From Maratus speciosus (lineage: Eukaryota > Arthropoda > Arachnida > Araneae > Salticidae), in NCBI GenBank assembly GCA_963932465.1, contig OZ010795.1, positions 19,651,197-19,715,196 of the forward strand: 64,000 nt of DNA, in the 5' to 3' direction. Below, in pieces: positions 10,616-21,477 of the stretch (positions are counted from its first letter, which is position 1; each line of letters starts with the position of its first letter). Made by a program: the position numbers and the translations under genes. Below the pieces are notes generated by a model. That model was not told the DNA's origin. It saw only the letters and a list, made by a program, of their open reading frames with translations, and ran no database searches.

Positions 10616-10736
10616 CTTGATCACAGGAACAACACTATCATTATCGGGATGCTTCCTCTTCTTGGCATCTTTATTTTTCTTCAACCTTTCTTCCTTATCG
10701 GGGTTTTTCTTCTTATCATTTTTCTTTTTCTTCAAT
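10616..10736 (-). CDS. candidate exon 3, lysine-rich hinge-like segment
   Basis: Minus strand: acceptor TTCCTTAG, 121 nt, donor GTGAGTCC. One base completes the codon begun by the chromodomain exon (GA + A). The next 40 codons are open and the exon ends in phase 0. The peptide begins LKKKKNDKKKNPDKEER, contains NKDAKKRKHPDNDS and ends VVPVIK. About 40% of residues are lysine or arginine, with KKRKH forming a possible nuclear localisation signal, as expected for the DNA/RNA-binding hinge of HP1-type proteins. GC content and the absence of stops set it apart from its flanks. The hinge assignment rests on position and composition, not on a domain match. Confidence 0.65.
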
Positions 10737-11350
10737 CTAAGGAACAAATGACAGAATTGACTACGGAAAAATTGTAATTCATAAACCCTTAAATTATGCT
10801 GAAATAAGATAAACTCAACATACCAAGAAAGAAAACAGAACTTCTTTTTAGCAGAAGCCTATTTACCCATGGCACGCACAACTCAGTCCTAAGAAAGTGC
10901 CATTTCTTGCCAAATACAAGCGAGCCATTTGCACATTAACAAAGGTGTGTAATTTAAACAGTAATAAACTATTCCCCGCTTATGACTTGCTACAAAAGTA
11001 GGATCACGGCTAATACGAGCAAAAAATTGTTCAAGTTTCACACTTTTATAGAAAGCCAATTTTTATTTTCTTTTAGTGATTAACACAGAGAAAAAGGCAG
11101 GGGGTGGGCTGTATATATTAAACTCTTTAACATATAAAAATAGAAACAATATTATTGTTAACATTAATGAAATGAATTAACGAAAGAAAATGAGAAAATA
11201 TTATATATAAAATTGCAAGTATGAAATGCAGTTTGACACCTAGAAAAAGAAAAACTGCAGATGCCATTGGACACCTTACTTAAAGTTGCTAATTTCTAAC
11301 CCTTGTTGCAGAAAATAATCGTAAATTTCGAAAAATGATAATAGAAAAAA
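10737..11350. other. Intron sequence, nothing recognised
   Basis: Between the exon acceptor and the foldback element. I searched this and the rest of the 10737-18288 intron on the minus strand for the missing chromodomain half (a TGG-GAR-CC coding signature) and did not find it. Confidence 0.4.
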
Positions 11351-12922
11351 AAAAAAGCAATTTCAAATATTACAACGACCGTTTGGAAAATGATTTTTTC
11401 AGACTAAAATTTAAGACAAAAAAACGCACGGAGTTGATCCTACATTACGTACGCCATGAATTAAACATTAATAGTGTTATTACACGTAAAAATTGCAAGT
11501 GACAAAAATCGCCTGCGACCCGTCAGATTTCATGAAACTTACGTATTATCCACCTGAAACTTACGTATTATCTAAGCATTTCATTGGCTGTTCGGGAAAA
11601 GGCTTTTCCATTGTCCGATTTCCAAGAAATCGGACGACCCATTTTAAATGAAATTTCATTCTTAAACTTCTAAATATCCCATACTATTACTTTTTACACC
11701 GTCGTAAAGAGAAAAAAATGTACTTTTAAATGCAATTTGTTTGAAAGCTGTATCTCAATTTGTTTCTGAGTTATTAATTATTTTTGTAGTTTTTATTACT
11801 TTTTTATCATAGTGGCAACAGAAGTACCCATCTCTGTTGAAAGTAAAGGTTAGTAAAAACGAATATCCCACCAGAAAACGGATAAAATGCGGATTAAACC
11901 CATAAAAAGCTTCAGATATGCCTTTGATTTCCTACCCTGACGAGGACAATAACCATTTTTCCAAATCGTTAAAAATCACAAATTTCGTTAGATGATCGCG
12001 GGAAAAACCCCCACGAAATTCAACTAGTCATGTGATAATAATATAATCCCACGAATGTTATCAATAGGTCACGAAATTTGCAAATTTTGTGATCTAAAAG
12101 GATAAGACAATTTTCATTCATTATTTTCTGCGAGTTAAGGTAAGGTAAAACGGTATATGTATCGGGTTGGGGTCTTCACTCTTTTGAGGTGGGTTCGTCT
12201 CGACCCGATATTTTAAAGAAATCTGAATATTTTCTCACTGAATAAACTATATATTTTAACTTTATTGAATACCACATATATCTTTTTTTTTTTCTACATA
12301 AAAGGTAAAATTAATATCAATGATATAATTCTAGATTTATTAATCATTTGGAAAAACGGTTATTCTCGTCGTCAGGGTAGGAAATCAAAAGCATATCTGA
12401 AGCTTTTTATGGGTTGAATTCGCATTTTATTCTTTTTCTGATGGGTCTATACAGTAATCTGTATTTCCCTTTACTTTCAACAGAGATGGATACTCCTGTT
12501 GCCACTATGAAAAAAAAATAATAATAACTCAGAAGCAAATTGAGACACAGCTTCAAACAAATTGCATTTAAAAGTACATTTTTCTCTCTCTACGACGGTG
12601 TAAAAAGTAATATTGTGGGGTGTTTAGAAGTTTAGAATGAAATTTCATTTAAAATGGGTCGTCAGATTTCTTGGAAATCGGACGATGGAAAAGCCTTTTC
12701 CCGAACAGCCAATGAAATGCTTGGATAATACGTAAGTTTCAGGTGGATAATACGTAAGTTTCAGGAAACCTGGCAATTTTTACGTGTAATAACACTATTA
12801 ATGTTTAATTCATGGCGTACGTAATGTAGGATCAACTCCGTGCGATTTTTTATGTCTTAAATTTTAGTCTTTGAAAAAATCATTTTTCAAATTGTCGTTG
12901 TAATTTGTTAAATTGCTTTTTT
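11351..12922. mobile_element. Foldback element with roughly 600 bp inverted arms
   Basis: The arms 11351-11965 and 12345-12922 are reverse complements along almost their whole length: for example ACGTACGCCATGAATTAAAC on the left matches GTTTAATTCATGGCGTACGT on the right. The central loop of about 380 bp contains a GGGTTGGGGTC...TCGACCCG segment. Right-arm-only copies occur at 36725-37264 and from 63863 to the window end. No transposase was seen. A transcript would form a very long hairpin. Confidence 0.85.
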
Positions 12923-14371
12923 TCCCTTTTCTTTTATATATATTTTTATTTTAATACATTACACACATATTTTAATGCACTAAAATAGGGATTAATTTTC
13001 TTTTATTTCAAGTCGGGTTTCCAGTCAATGGAAATCTTTTCAGCGGTTTCCGGAATTACATGAAATTACAGTCCTGCATCAGCTCAGGTTGACATATTTT
13101 TTTCGTTGCAGGTGTGGTAGACTGTAAGCTTTTCATATTGTCCTTTGTCTATTGCGGTTGGAATCAGCATGTCCTGATTAGAGACTTGCATAGGATGTTT
13201 GTACTCAACCTGAACTCGCAAATTACATTTGAAGTCAACCCGCAACACGACACAAACCCACCAAAAAAATTTCCTCGAACTACAACCCAACAAAATAATT
13301 TTGGGCTACCCGCAACCTGACCCAACGAACGCTCCTCGTTCGAACACCTCGTTCAATAGAGTCTTGCATTGGGTCGGCATGTCCTTAATTTTCTTTCTTT
13401 CTTTCTTTCTTTTTTTTTGGGGGGGGGGGGGGGGGGGAAGACCCCAGTTTGTTTTCTTCGGGTTGGGCACGGATTCACCCTAGAATATTTCCTGCGGGCC
13501 ATATTTAGTTTTTTTGCAAGTCAGGTATATTCGCAAAATGTTTGAGCAGGAGTATTCTTCAAATTAAACTAAATACGTATTTCAATATGAATTAATATAT
13601 ATTCAATTTACTGCATAAGAAATAAAATGCATATAAGAAACGTGGTGATAAATTATTCTTTCGTATGAACCCTTTTTTTGTGTCTAGGAATATGAAAAAT
13701 ATTACCAGCCTTTCATTTTTAATAAATACCAAATGTACATGTATCGTATTTGTGATAGTTTATGCAAAAATGCACACGTTATTGGAAGTTGCCGAATGTT
13801 CAGAGTTATAAGCATACCAATATATAAGTGTTCGGAATTGAAAAGTGTTTGCTAAATATAGGTGCCCATTTTTCGGAAGCGTAAATTGTGGAGGTCTTAT
13901 TCTTATTAATTACAGATTTTTAACCGGAATGTTATTGTAAAAATTCGGATCAAGCAAACCCATGCCACAAGAGTCAAAATCCAACCGACCCGAACCAAAG
14001 AAAGTCAACCCGACTGTTTCCCTTCGCAGTGACATATGAATTCAAGTGAAGCTTTGTTTGATAACTAAATCTTTTACTTTCCTGAGTGAACTGAACTGAA
14101 TTGAAAAACTTTAAAATATTAACCTTTTCAGTAGTATAAAAGGATGTTTTTTGAACGGAGTAGCGCCTTTGTAGTTATGATTCGATTACAGTTAAAAGCC
14201 TTTAAATGTTAAAGTAATGAATAATCCTGTAAATATTTGTAATATAACTGTACATAAGTATTGAAGATTAACGAGCAGTGTATTTATTTTAGTCGAGTGG
14301 AATTATTAAGTATAATTAAATTAAATCAAAATTCAGCAGTCCGAACCAAAGAAACAAGTCAAGGCAGAAAG
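12923..14371. other. Repeat-rich stretch with CAACCCG/GACCCG motifs
   Basis: 13160-13340 and 13940-14035 contain clustered CAACCTGAAC, CAACCCGCAAC and CCAACCGACCCGAACC motifs in the style of hAT subterminal repeats seen in many animal genomes. A (CTTT)n run with a polyG run sits at 13390-13437. Short open frames on both strands here come from these repeats. I cannot fix element ends. Confidence 0.45.
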
Positions 14372-15132
14372 GGGGCTGTTCAAGTATTACGTAAGCATAT
14401 TTTTAGTCATTTTGTACCCCTCCCTCCCCCTTGTAAGGAAAAATAAGCAAATACTACCCCCCCCCCCCCTTTGCTTACGTAAGATTTTATGACATTTCTA
14501 ACATCAACACTATTTGTCATAAAAAATTACAGTTAGCAATAAATTGCATTATTAATCCAGCAAATTTACATAAACAGACACATAAGAGTTGAGGTATTGA
14601 AGGGAAAAAAATCGGTTTAATGTATTGTTACTTATGGCACTAAACAAGTCATAGAATACAAAAAATAGTTTTTATATATTATTTATCGCATTGAACAACA
14701 ACAAAAAAAAACTTGAACTTGAAGAAATACAACCGGCCTTAACTTATTTAGGTACATAACTAAAAATTTTAACAAGAATCATAGGAATATTGTGTGTTTG
14801 GCGTTCACATTTCTGGTCTGGCGTCCAAGATCTTTGAATCCATGTTTCTGCATTGTCTATTTTTAAGTTTTCAATGTAGTGGTGGGCTGGAATGATCCTC
14901 GTTTCCAGTCCTTGTTTACTCCATATCTGTTTTCTCAAGTCGATCAACACCTGCAGAACGCTCATCTAAATCATGCTCTTTTGCTTTTTGTTGTTAAACT
15001 ATAGTTACTTCGTTGTCTAATGCTTATGTAAGAATTTTCATGACCCCCCTTTCCCCCTTGTCAGCAAAAATAAGCAGAAACTGGACCCCCCCCCTCCCCC
15101 ACTTACTGCTTACGTAATACTTGAACGACCCC
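14372..15132. mobile_element. 761 bp TIR element with ACGTAAGC-rich ends
   Basis: Left end GGGGCTGTTCAAGTATTACG then TAAGCA; right end is its inverse, TGCTTACGTAATACTTGAAC then GACCCC. Inside each end a second inverted copy occurs (GCTTACGTAAGATTTTATGA and TGCTTATGTAAGAATTTTCA), giving a double-hairpin layout with C-rich spacers. No clear target duplication (at best AAG). Superfamily undetermined. Confidence 0.75.
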
Positions 15133-15189
15133 AAGTTGAATATTTATGATATTTTTATCTATTTTGAAAGCTAATTTATCATAATTTTA

Positions 15190-15207
15190 TGGCGCCCGGA
15201 ACAGCGA
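15190..15207 (+). other. Possible BEL/Pao primer-binding site
   Basis: TGGCGCCCGGAACAGCGA begins with TGG, complementary to a tRNA CCA end, and sits about 280 bp upstream of a BEL gag relic. Its placement suggests the end of a 5' LTR just before 15190. The LTR itself cannot be delimited and appears interrupted by, or abutting, the TIR element ending at 15132. Confidence 0.4.
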
Positions 15208-15489
15208 CGCCTGATCTTAATTGAATGAAGAATTATTTATAGATGAAAGTTCCTAATGTTTAGTTCTATTGAAAAGAATATTGATGATAATTTGTCTTTG
15301 ATCTTGAATTTAATGAAGAATTGAGTATAAAAATAAATAAAAGTCTTGAATGCTTAATTCTGTTGAAGATAACATTATTAATAATATTGATCAGTAACGT
15401 TGTTTGAGAGCAGGATTATTTTGAAAGTTGTTTTGAAAGTTATTTAATATATTTTGATGATTAATTATATTTGAAATAACAGATTAAAT

Positions 15490-16217
15490 ATGTCTAATAT
15501 TGAAAAAATAAAGAAGAAACGTGCTGTTTCTAGAACGGCGACTACAAAATTAATTAATACTTGTGAGCAGTACCTTGCAGAATCAGTACATGAAGTTTCT
15601 GTTCTTGCGGAACATATTGATCAGTTAAATGTAAAGTATAATAATTTAACAATTTTAGATGAGCAGATCCAAAAGTTAATGAGAGCGAATTAGAAACTGA
15701 ATTTCAAACTGCAGAAGGTTATTCCGAAAAAATAATTTCTATGAAATCGGAACTAACTTATACTTTAAAAATGAAAGTTGAACCTGAACGTTCTATTAAG
15801 AAAACAAATTCAGTTAATGAGAGTATTTCAACAGAGAATTTGGCCTCTTGCTCTAAAGTAAAATTACCGAAATTGAGTATTAATGAATTTAATGCAGATC
15901 CTGCTTATTGGTTATCTTTTTGGAACCAATATGACAATGCTATACATCAAAATGATAGTTTAACTGACATTGATAAATTTAATTATTCGCATTCCTTCCT
16001 TTCAGGAGCTGCTTCTAGTGCAATTAGTGGGTTTTCACTATCGAGTAAAAATTATATAACAGCGATTGAACTACTCAAAAAGCGTTTTGGTCGTAAAGAC
16101 CTGATTATAAATGCTCATATGGGAAAATTATTGAATTTAGAAACAGTTAAAAATGTAAATAATTATTTTACATTACGAAGGCTGTATGATAATACAGTAA
16201 GAGCTCAACTAACCGGC
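15490..16217 (+). pseudogene. BEL/Pao retrotransposon gag relic
   Basis: Two overlapping-in-sense frames encode parts of a BEL/Pao gag (DUF1759 family). The first (15490-15693) starts MSNIEKIKKKRAV and has the usual coiled-coil-like N-terminus with DEQIQKL. The second, in another frame, contains VKLPKLSINEFNADP, YWLSFWNQYDNAIH, NDSLTDIDKFNYS and LLKKRFGRKDLIINAHM, matching the family order (PKL..F.GD..W..FW..F...H.N..L....KF.YL.....G.A). A one-base shift near 15665-15680 separates the frames, and the sequence stops matching around 16215, where another repeat begins. Protease, reverse transcriptase and integrase are absent. Dead element. Confidence 0.85.
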
Positions 16218-16890
16218 ATGCCTCGGAAGCACCTATTGCCGGATACTTGAAAAGTCCGGATAGGTGAGCACTACAAAATCTGTCATGAAAGAAGAAGGGG
16301 GGGGGGGTGTTAAATTATTAACTTCTATGCATAAACTTTTATTTAATGCATATGTTTTTATTGCAATCAGATCTGATAAGCTATTTAGTTATTTTAGTGT
16401 TTGAGCAATTTTTAAAAATTGTGTTTGACATTTGATAACTGACAAATTTTCTGAAATAAATATCAAATTCCTTGAGGTAAAAATCAAATAAAAAACAAAC
16501 AGATAACGGTTAAACCAGATAAAGCAATTGGTATGGCCCTTTTAAAATTTAGCTGACATATTTGCAATTCTGACTACAAATCACTAGTAGCTCCATCTAT
16601 GAGTTATTTTAATACTATTAATGTCTTCATTATTAAGAATTTGAGTTACTATTTATTAAATTCTAGCTCAATTAAATGTATTTAAAACTAATTAAAAAAC
16701 ACTTAAAGTGTGCAGTTTATAATTAAAATGCTTCGCTGTATAAAAGCCATTTATGGCCAAAAAAGCCAATAAAAGCCACCGTGTGGCTTTTTTAAAATTT
16801 AGCCGGCTTTTTTGCAACCCTGGTTCACTGTGGGAGGCTCGTCACAAAGGGGTTTATTTTACAGCATTCCTTCTCCTTTTACTCGATCTC
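16218..16890. other. Mixed repeat debris after gag truncation
   Basis: 16224-16270 contains a short palindrome (CACCTATTGCCGGATACTTG ... GTCCGGATAGGTG) at the point where gag is cut. A motif TTTTAAAATTTAGC(T/C)G.C followed by TTTGCAA..CTG occurs twice in direct orientation, near 16537 and 16792, about 256 bp apart; the second ends GCAACCCTGG, resembling hAT ends. No gene. Confidence 0.4.
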
Positions 16891-16894
16891 TATA

Positions 16895-17468
16895 CAGGGT
16901 GTCCCAGAAGTAATGGGACAAACTTTAAGGGGAGGTAGGACACATCACAAGGATTCAGATTTGCATAGCAACCCAGGGTCTGAAACGCTTTCCTGGCGCG
17001 GTAGTGACGACACAAATCACAAGAAAGAGGATACGAATAAGAGGAGAAAACATGTTTATTATCATTAGTACATTAAAAAACTAAGAAGAAAGAACATTAA
17101 AGGGACAACGATCGTCACCAAAGTAGGTGACCGAAATTACGATGCCGGGCCGAGATGCATGGAAGCGCATCTCCGGCGTATGGAAGATCTAATGTTCTCG
17201 AAAATATTGGGAGTGCCCCGGACTTCCCCAGCAGCTGCCACGATGCGTGCAAAAAGTTCCTTGACACTTTCCAGCATTGTCCCGGCACTTTTGCAGTACT
17301 AAGAATAAGAAACATGTTTTCTCTCCCTGTTCGTGTCCTTTCTTTCTTGTGTTTTGTGTCCTCACTACCGCGACAGGAAAGCGTTTGCGGCCCTGGGTTG
17401 TTATGCTGAATTCTTGTGATGTCCCCTACCTCCCCTTAAAGTTTGTCCCATTACTTCTGGGACACCCC
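16895..17468. mobile_element. 574 bp mariner-like TIR element
   Basis: Ends CAGGGTGTCCCAGAAGTAAT (left) and its inverse, terminating TTCTGGGACACCCC (right), flanked by TA. The inverted repeat extends about 150 bp inward (GAAACGCTTTCCTG versus CAGGAAAGCGTTTG). The interior still holds the end of a transposase frame on the minus strand. Confidence 0.8.
17137..17277 (-). pseudogene. mariner/IS630-type transposase C-terminal relic
   Basis: On the minus strand the frame from 17277 reads MLESVKELFARIVAAAGEV, then RGTPNIFENIRSSIRRRC, ending with a stop at 17139-17137. Many arthropod Tc/mariner transposases end with an R(I/V)..A...(V/I)...P.IF.....S..RRC segment followed by the family's last helix. 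The element's inverted repeats enclose this relic. A stop lies just upstream, so nothing functional remains. Confidence 0.55.
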
Positions 17469-17584
17469 TATATAAAAGTAAAACAAAACCTATGAAAATC
17501 TGTTGAGCAAGCTATTAAAATCTTGGATATGAACACTGCCCCAAATTTCAATCCCTGAAAGTTTATATACAATAAAATAAGGCA

Positions 17585-18242
17585 CAGTAAAGTCCCGATT
17601 ATCCGCGAGCGGATTATCCGAGGTGCGGTTTATCCGCGAAGCGAAATTATTAGTATTATTTTTTTTTAATTCAAGCAAACAGCAAGGAAAATACAATAAG
17701 CCCTATTAATAAATATAAACAAAAAAAAATCATGTATTCAAAAGTAATAGAAGAATATTTCTAGATTCGGTTGCCATGTTTAAAATATCAGATATATAAA
17801 GTCCTGTTGTCTTTTCTTGATTTTATTAACAAAATGTAAACAGAGCAACAATTAAATAAGACTATTATGATAAATTCCAAGGGAGCATATCAAGAATAGC
17901 TTCATTTTTGAGATAGAAGAGGTGTTTCCAAAGCAAGAAACAAAAAACAAGTGACTGATTTTAAAAAAAAAAGGTATAAGTCAACAATTTTTGTACAGTA
18001 TGTATGGCATTGTTTCTTGTTTACTGTTCTTTATTTTAGTGATTTAGACGTAAAGCAAAGGTTTCTGCTGTACTGTGCATATGTATGTATTTTAAACATT
18101 TTGTACACTAAAACATAGTTTTTATGTACAGTTTTCTTTTTTATTTCGTGCTTGCACCCCATTTTCAGTCTTTTTCAGGTTCGATTTTTGTTATCCGCGG
18201 TGCCCTTGCCACTCAATTACGCGGATAATCGGGGCTGTACTG
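17585..18242 (+). mobile_element. pogo-like element with CCGATTATCCGCG ends
   Basis: Left end CAGTAAAGTCCCGATTATCC and right end GGATAATCGGGGCTGTACTG are inverted repeats with flanking CA/TA. Extra GCGGATTATCCGAGG and TTATCCGCGGTGCC copies lie just inside. 658 bp. A faint EEVFPKQETKNK-like reading near 17920-17960 could be the last remnant of a transposase tail. It lies 46 bp from the chromodomain exon. Confidence 0.75.
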
Positions 18243-18288
18243 TACTTCAAAAAACAATATCCATAAACAAAATTCATTCTATACTTAC

Positions 18289-18415
18289 TCTGGATAACCT
18301 TTCCCCTTGAGTGGGTATTCCACTTTACCGCGGGCTCTTATTCTTTTTTTCAAAATCTTTTCTATGACGTGTTCTTGAAGTTCCTCCTCTGGTTCTGCTG
18401 GACCCATCCTGTTTT
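18289..18415 (-). CDS. candidate exon 2, N-terminal half of an HP1/CBX-type chromodomain
   Basis: Minus strand: acceptor TTTAAACTTCCAG, 127 nt, donor GTAAGTAT. Two bases (AA) complete a codon with the single G left by the exon at 37410-37490. Then 41 open codons: an acidic lead NRMGPAEPEEELQ, followed by EHVIEKILKKRI and GKVEYPLKGKGYP, ending GA (phase 2). This matches the beta-strand half of HP1 chromodomains (E-Y/F-V-V-E-K-I-L-x-x-R...G-K-V-E-Y-L-x-K-W-K-G-Y), and the exon stops at the point where the D/E-D-N-T-W-E-P-E segment should follow. Of the three aromatic-cage positions, Tyr in EYVVEK is His here, Trp in KWKG is Gly, and only the Tyr of KGYP survives; a Leu to Pro change precedes it. 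The rest of the domain was not found in the next intron. Family assignment is fairly secure; methyl-lysine binding is doubtful. Confidence 0.75.
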
Positions 18416-18418
18416 CTG

Positions 18419-19279
18419 GAAGTTTAAAAAAAAATTCATGAGAATAAAACGGAAGATATTATTTTCACATGGAAATGCAACATTATCTCGACAAAGTGTT
18501 TTATTTTCCTTTAGAAATATATTATTATTTTCAATAGCTCAACATTCCCATTGTTTTGCACTTTTAATTACCTTTATTTTGATACCCAGCTGAATATTTC
18601 CTGATAATTTCTCAGCATTTTGAACCTTTCATCATCTTGATCGCACATTTAATTCATTTTATCAGTTGTTAATTGTTAGTTTAATCTGTAGCACATATTT
18701 TTGAGGAAGTTCCTGTGTAACTCGTAAATGCACAAATTGTTTAATTTTTAATTTAAGCGACCTTTTTTAGAACACCTTTAAGTGCATATCAAAAATATCC
18801 AATAAAATTTAATAAAAAATGATTATTTCTTAGTTTTTGTATCTTTAACATTTTAAAATGACAAATTATATGTATATATCTATATCTATCTATATGCATG
18901 TGGGGAATTTCGTAAGAACACTTGCATCAGACTGAATGTCCCTGACTCCGTATTCCGCTTCGAGATTAAAAAGGTAACGAAGCTGTGTGAAGTGGAAATG
19001 CAGAAAAAGTAAATAGAACGAGAAAGAGTTCGGACAACGCGGGTTTTGGTTAAAAGGAACAGAAATATTTTCGACGAAATAAGACAGAAGATTTAAATGA
19101 CTTATGAAAATCTTAGAAATATTCAACGACGCTAAATAAATGAAGCCTAAGTTGTTGCTTTAAAGCTAAATATAGATTGAAAAGAGTGCTTTTAACTGAA
19201 TTTTTGTCTTGTCTTCGTCTTAATAAATGTCAGTGTTCGTCTTAGAAATGAGTTATGATTTATAAATAGAGTCTCATCC
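18419..19279. other. Intron sequence, nothing recognised
   Basis: AT-rich sequence upstream (in the gene's sense) of the chromodomain exon, with a TATATCTATATCTATC microsatellite near 18870-18895. No repeat ends or exon-like islands are clear. Confidence 0.4.

Positions 19280-19330
<51 letters not shown>
19280..19330. repeat. (AC)n-(AT)n microsatellite
   Basis: About seven AC repeats run into about eighteen AT repeats. Confidence 0.95.
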
Positions 19331-19334
<4 letters not shown>

Positions 19335-19549
19335 GGATAAAAACCCTTTAAAATTCAAAATTCCAAATTAAATTTCAAAAATTTAAATTAAAATCCGATG
19401 TTTCTTTCTCCTAACTTTAAATCTCATTCTAAAACCAGTTTTACCCCTTGTAACTTTGTTTCTCAGCAATACATCTTATTACTTTCAGATATCATTTTCC
19501 GACGATCTTTAAGAGTAAACTTGCTGACGTTCGGAATATTCTCATTCAG

Positions 19550-20438
19550 TTGTGGTTAACTCATCCTCGGGCGAGCCAAGCCTAACTTTGGCATCTGATC
19601 CCGGACAATCAATCAAAAGCTAATCAGCCAATTAAAGAAATGTTCCTCCCAATTTTACAACTGTGCCCTCTGCTGGAAAATATGTTAAACGCCAAGATAT
19701 TAGCTAAAACCCGACCCAAAAACGACGGATCTTGCAGATTTGAGAAGCCGGCAAAACGTATGACAATGTAGCTCCTGAAAATCATCGTACGTGGCTCGAG
19801 GGGCCCCCGGCCGAACTCGCGACTCAGACTGTAAGAGGAGCGGCTAAATAAAAGAGTTCGGTCCACCAAGCGGTTCCCGAGTCCCAGTTATTTAATCCAC
19901 TAGTTCTGTCAACTCCTAGATGCAGGCCCTGACTATCGCACGGGCACCCGGGGCCCATGCCCTGGGCACGAAATTTCTGAGGGGCACGAAAATTTTCATA
20001 ATTTTATCTAACTTTCCATTAAAAAGTAAATAATTGTGAAAAAATGTGATATTTGAGATATTAACCCGGGATTGCACGAGCAGAGTATGTCATACCCAGG
20101 GTGCGTACACCGTACAGTTATTACATTTCTGACCACTAATTTTCGAAAAATAATCTTCAAATTATTTTAGCGCAGAATTTGCGAGCAATGCCAACGATTA
20201 AATAAATTGATGATTTTTGTTTGAATTTATTGGGCGGAAAGTGTTAATCGTTCATATCCTGGATATGCGCGAGCATTCCCGGGTTAATACCATGAAATGA
20301 CAAAAATATATCTCAATACATGGTTAAAAATCCATTTTAATAAATAATAGAAAAAATATTTTATTTTTATTCCCTGGAACCGTTTTTCTATTTTCCGGAA
20401 AACTTAATTTTTTGAGTTGACACATTTAAGTGTGTAAC

Positions 20439-20470
<32 letters not shown>

Positions 20471-20638
20471 CTAGTGTGGAAAAATCAACCAATCTAAGGG
20501 GGCACGAAAAATTGAAAGTGCCCTGGGCACAGAAACTTGCTAGTCGGGCCCTGCCTAGATGTCTTTACATATTAAAGACGGCTGTACGGACACATGCCGA
20601 AAAGTAAACGGCTGCGACTACGCTATACAAGTCCGGAG
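19550..20638 (+). mobile_element. LTR-like sequence interrupted by a hAT
   Basis: With the hAT at 19923-20553 removed, 19550-20638 forms a block of higher GC. It has a TGTGGTTAAC start candidate, an AATAAA signal (CGGCTAAATAAAAGAG near 19845) and a GTTACA end. The layout resembles a solo LTR, but no flanking target duplication was found and no internal retroelement coding is attached. Low confidence. Confidence 0.3.
19923..20553. mobile_element. hAT MITE, 631 bp, perfect 8 bp target duplication
   Basis: CCTAGATG occurs immediately before (19915-19922) and after (20554-20561). Ends CAGGCCCTGACTA and the inverse of TAGTCGGGCCCTG are terminal inverted repeats with the hAT CAGG start. Subterminal CCTGGGCACGAAA and GGGGGCACGAAAA motifs point inward from both ends. 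An A-run of about 28 lies inside. Non-coding, inserted in the LTR-like sequence. Confidence 0.85.
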
Positions 20639-20673
20639 CGCTCCCCCGAAATCGTTACATATATATAAGGATA

Positions 20674-21455
20674 TCGCGCTCCCGTTGTGGATCTTCTGTT
20701 TCGGTGTCGATTGTTGAATCCCTCCTTCTGAGCCTCTAGCATATCTTTGTAGTCCCAGTGAGTGGTATCCGGGAATTAATAGAAGACAGAGAAAATGCGT
20801 GTCTGATTAAATGAAGACACATAGTTCTTTCAGGGAACTGATTTATGGGTCTTCGTTACATCCTTTTGAGAAATCAGGTCCCTTTGACATGAGAGCTGTT
20901 AGTTTAACCCTTTCTGGACATGGGAACTTAGGTGTATCGCAAGGCGATCCCTGGAGAGCACAGTGGCGTGAAGTTGGTGCATTATTTGGATGGTAAAAAA
21001 GCCCTGTCCTGCGACCTGTGCAGCGGTATAAGTATAAGGTATTTTGCATTATTCCTGCTAGGGGTCGTTAAAGTCAAAGATGGCGTATTAAAAATTTAAT
21101 GGGTCGCTAACTGAATGATTGATTGCCCGGGTCAAAGGCGTTGGCTCAAATCGGCCGATTGGATGCAGCACGACTTTAAAATCGCACTCACCTCTGTAAA
21201 AGTATTCTTATGAAATGTGACAAAACGATTTTTGAAAGATATACGATGCGATGCGGAAAAACCAATTTAACAGGGACAGCAGCACTCAATCACTTCAGAA
21301 CAGACACAATTATTAAAGCATTTAAAAAGTTTTAATTTTAATTTCTAGATTTAAATTTCTGTTTTTTAAAACGGGGATTTCAAATTTTAAAAGGGGCAAA
21401 AAGGGGATTTTTAAATTTTAAAAAGGGGCTTAGCTTTTATCGTTTCATATATATA
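20674..21455 (+). repeat. Dispersed 0.75 kb repeat, copy 1
   Basis: It aligns with 26775-27510 through GAGTGGTATCCG(G/A)GAATTAAT, CATCCTTTTGAGAAATCAGG, GTGCAGCGGTATAAGTAT, TTTGCATTATTCCTGCTAGG and the tail AAACGGGGATTTCAAATTTT. A TATAAG box-like motif lies in a GC-richer block, so an LTR or other Pol II promoter-bearing element is possible. No coding sequence is shared. Confidence 0.6.
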
Positions 21456-21477
21456 TATTATATCTAAATTTAATAAA

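Noticed and set aside
16753..16938. 61-codon plus-strand frame starting MAKKANKSHR
   Set aside because: It covers a hAT-like end (GGCTTTTTTGCAACCCTGG) and the start of the mariner-like TIR; no domain and no conservation evidence.
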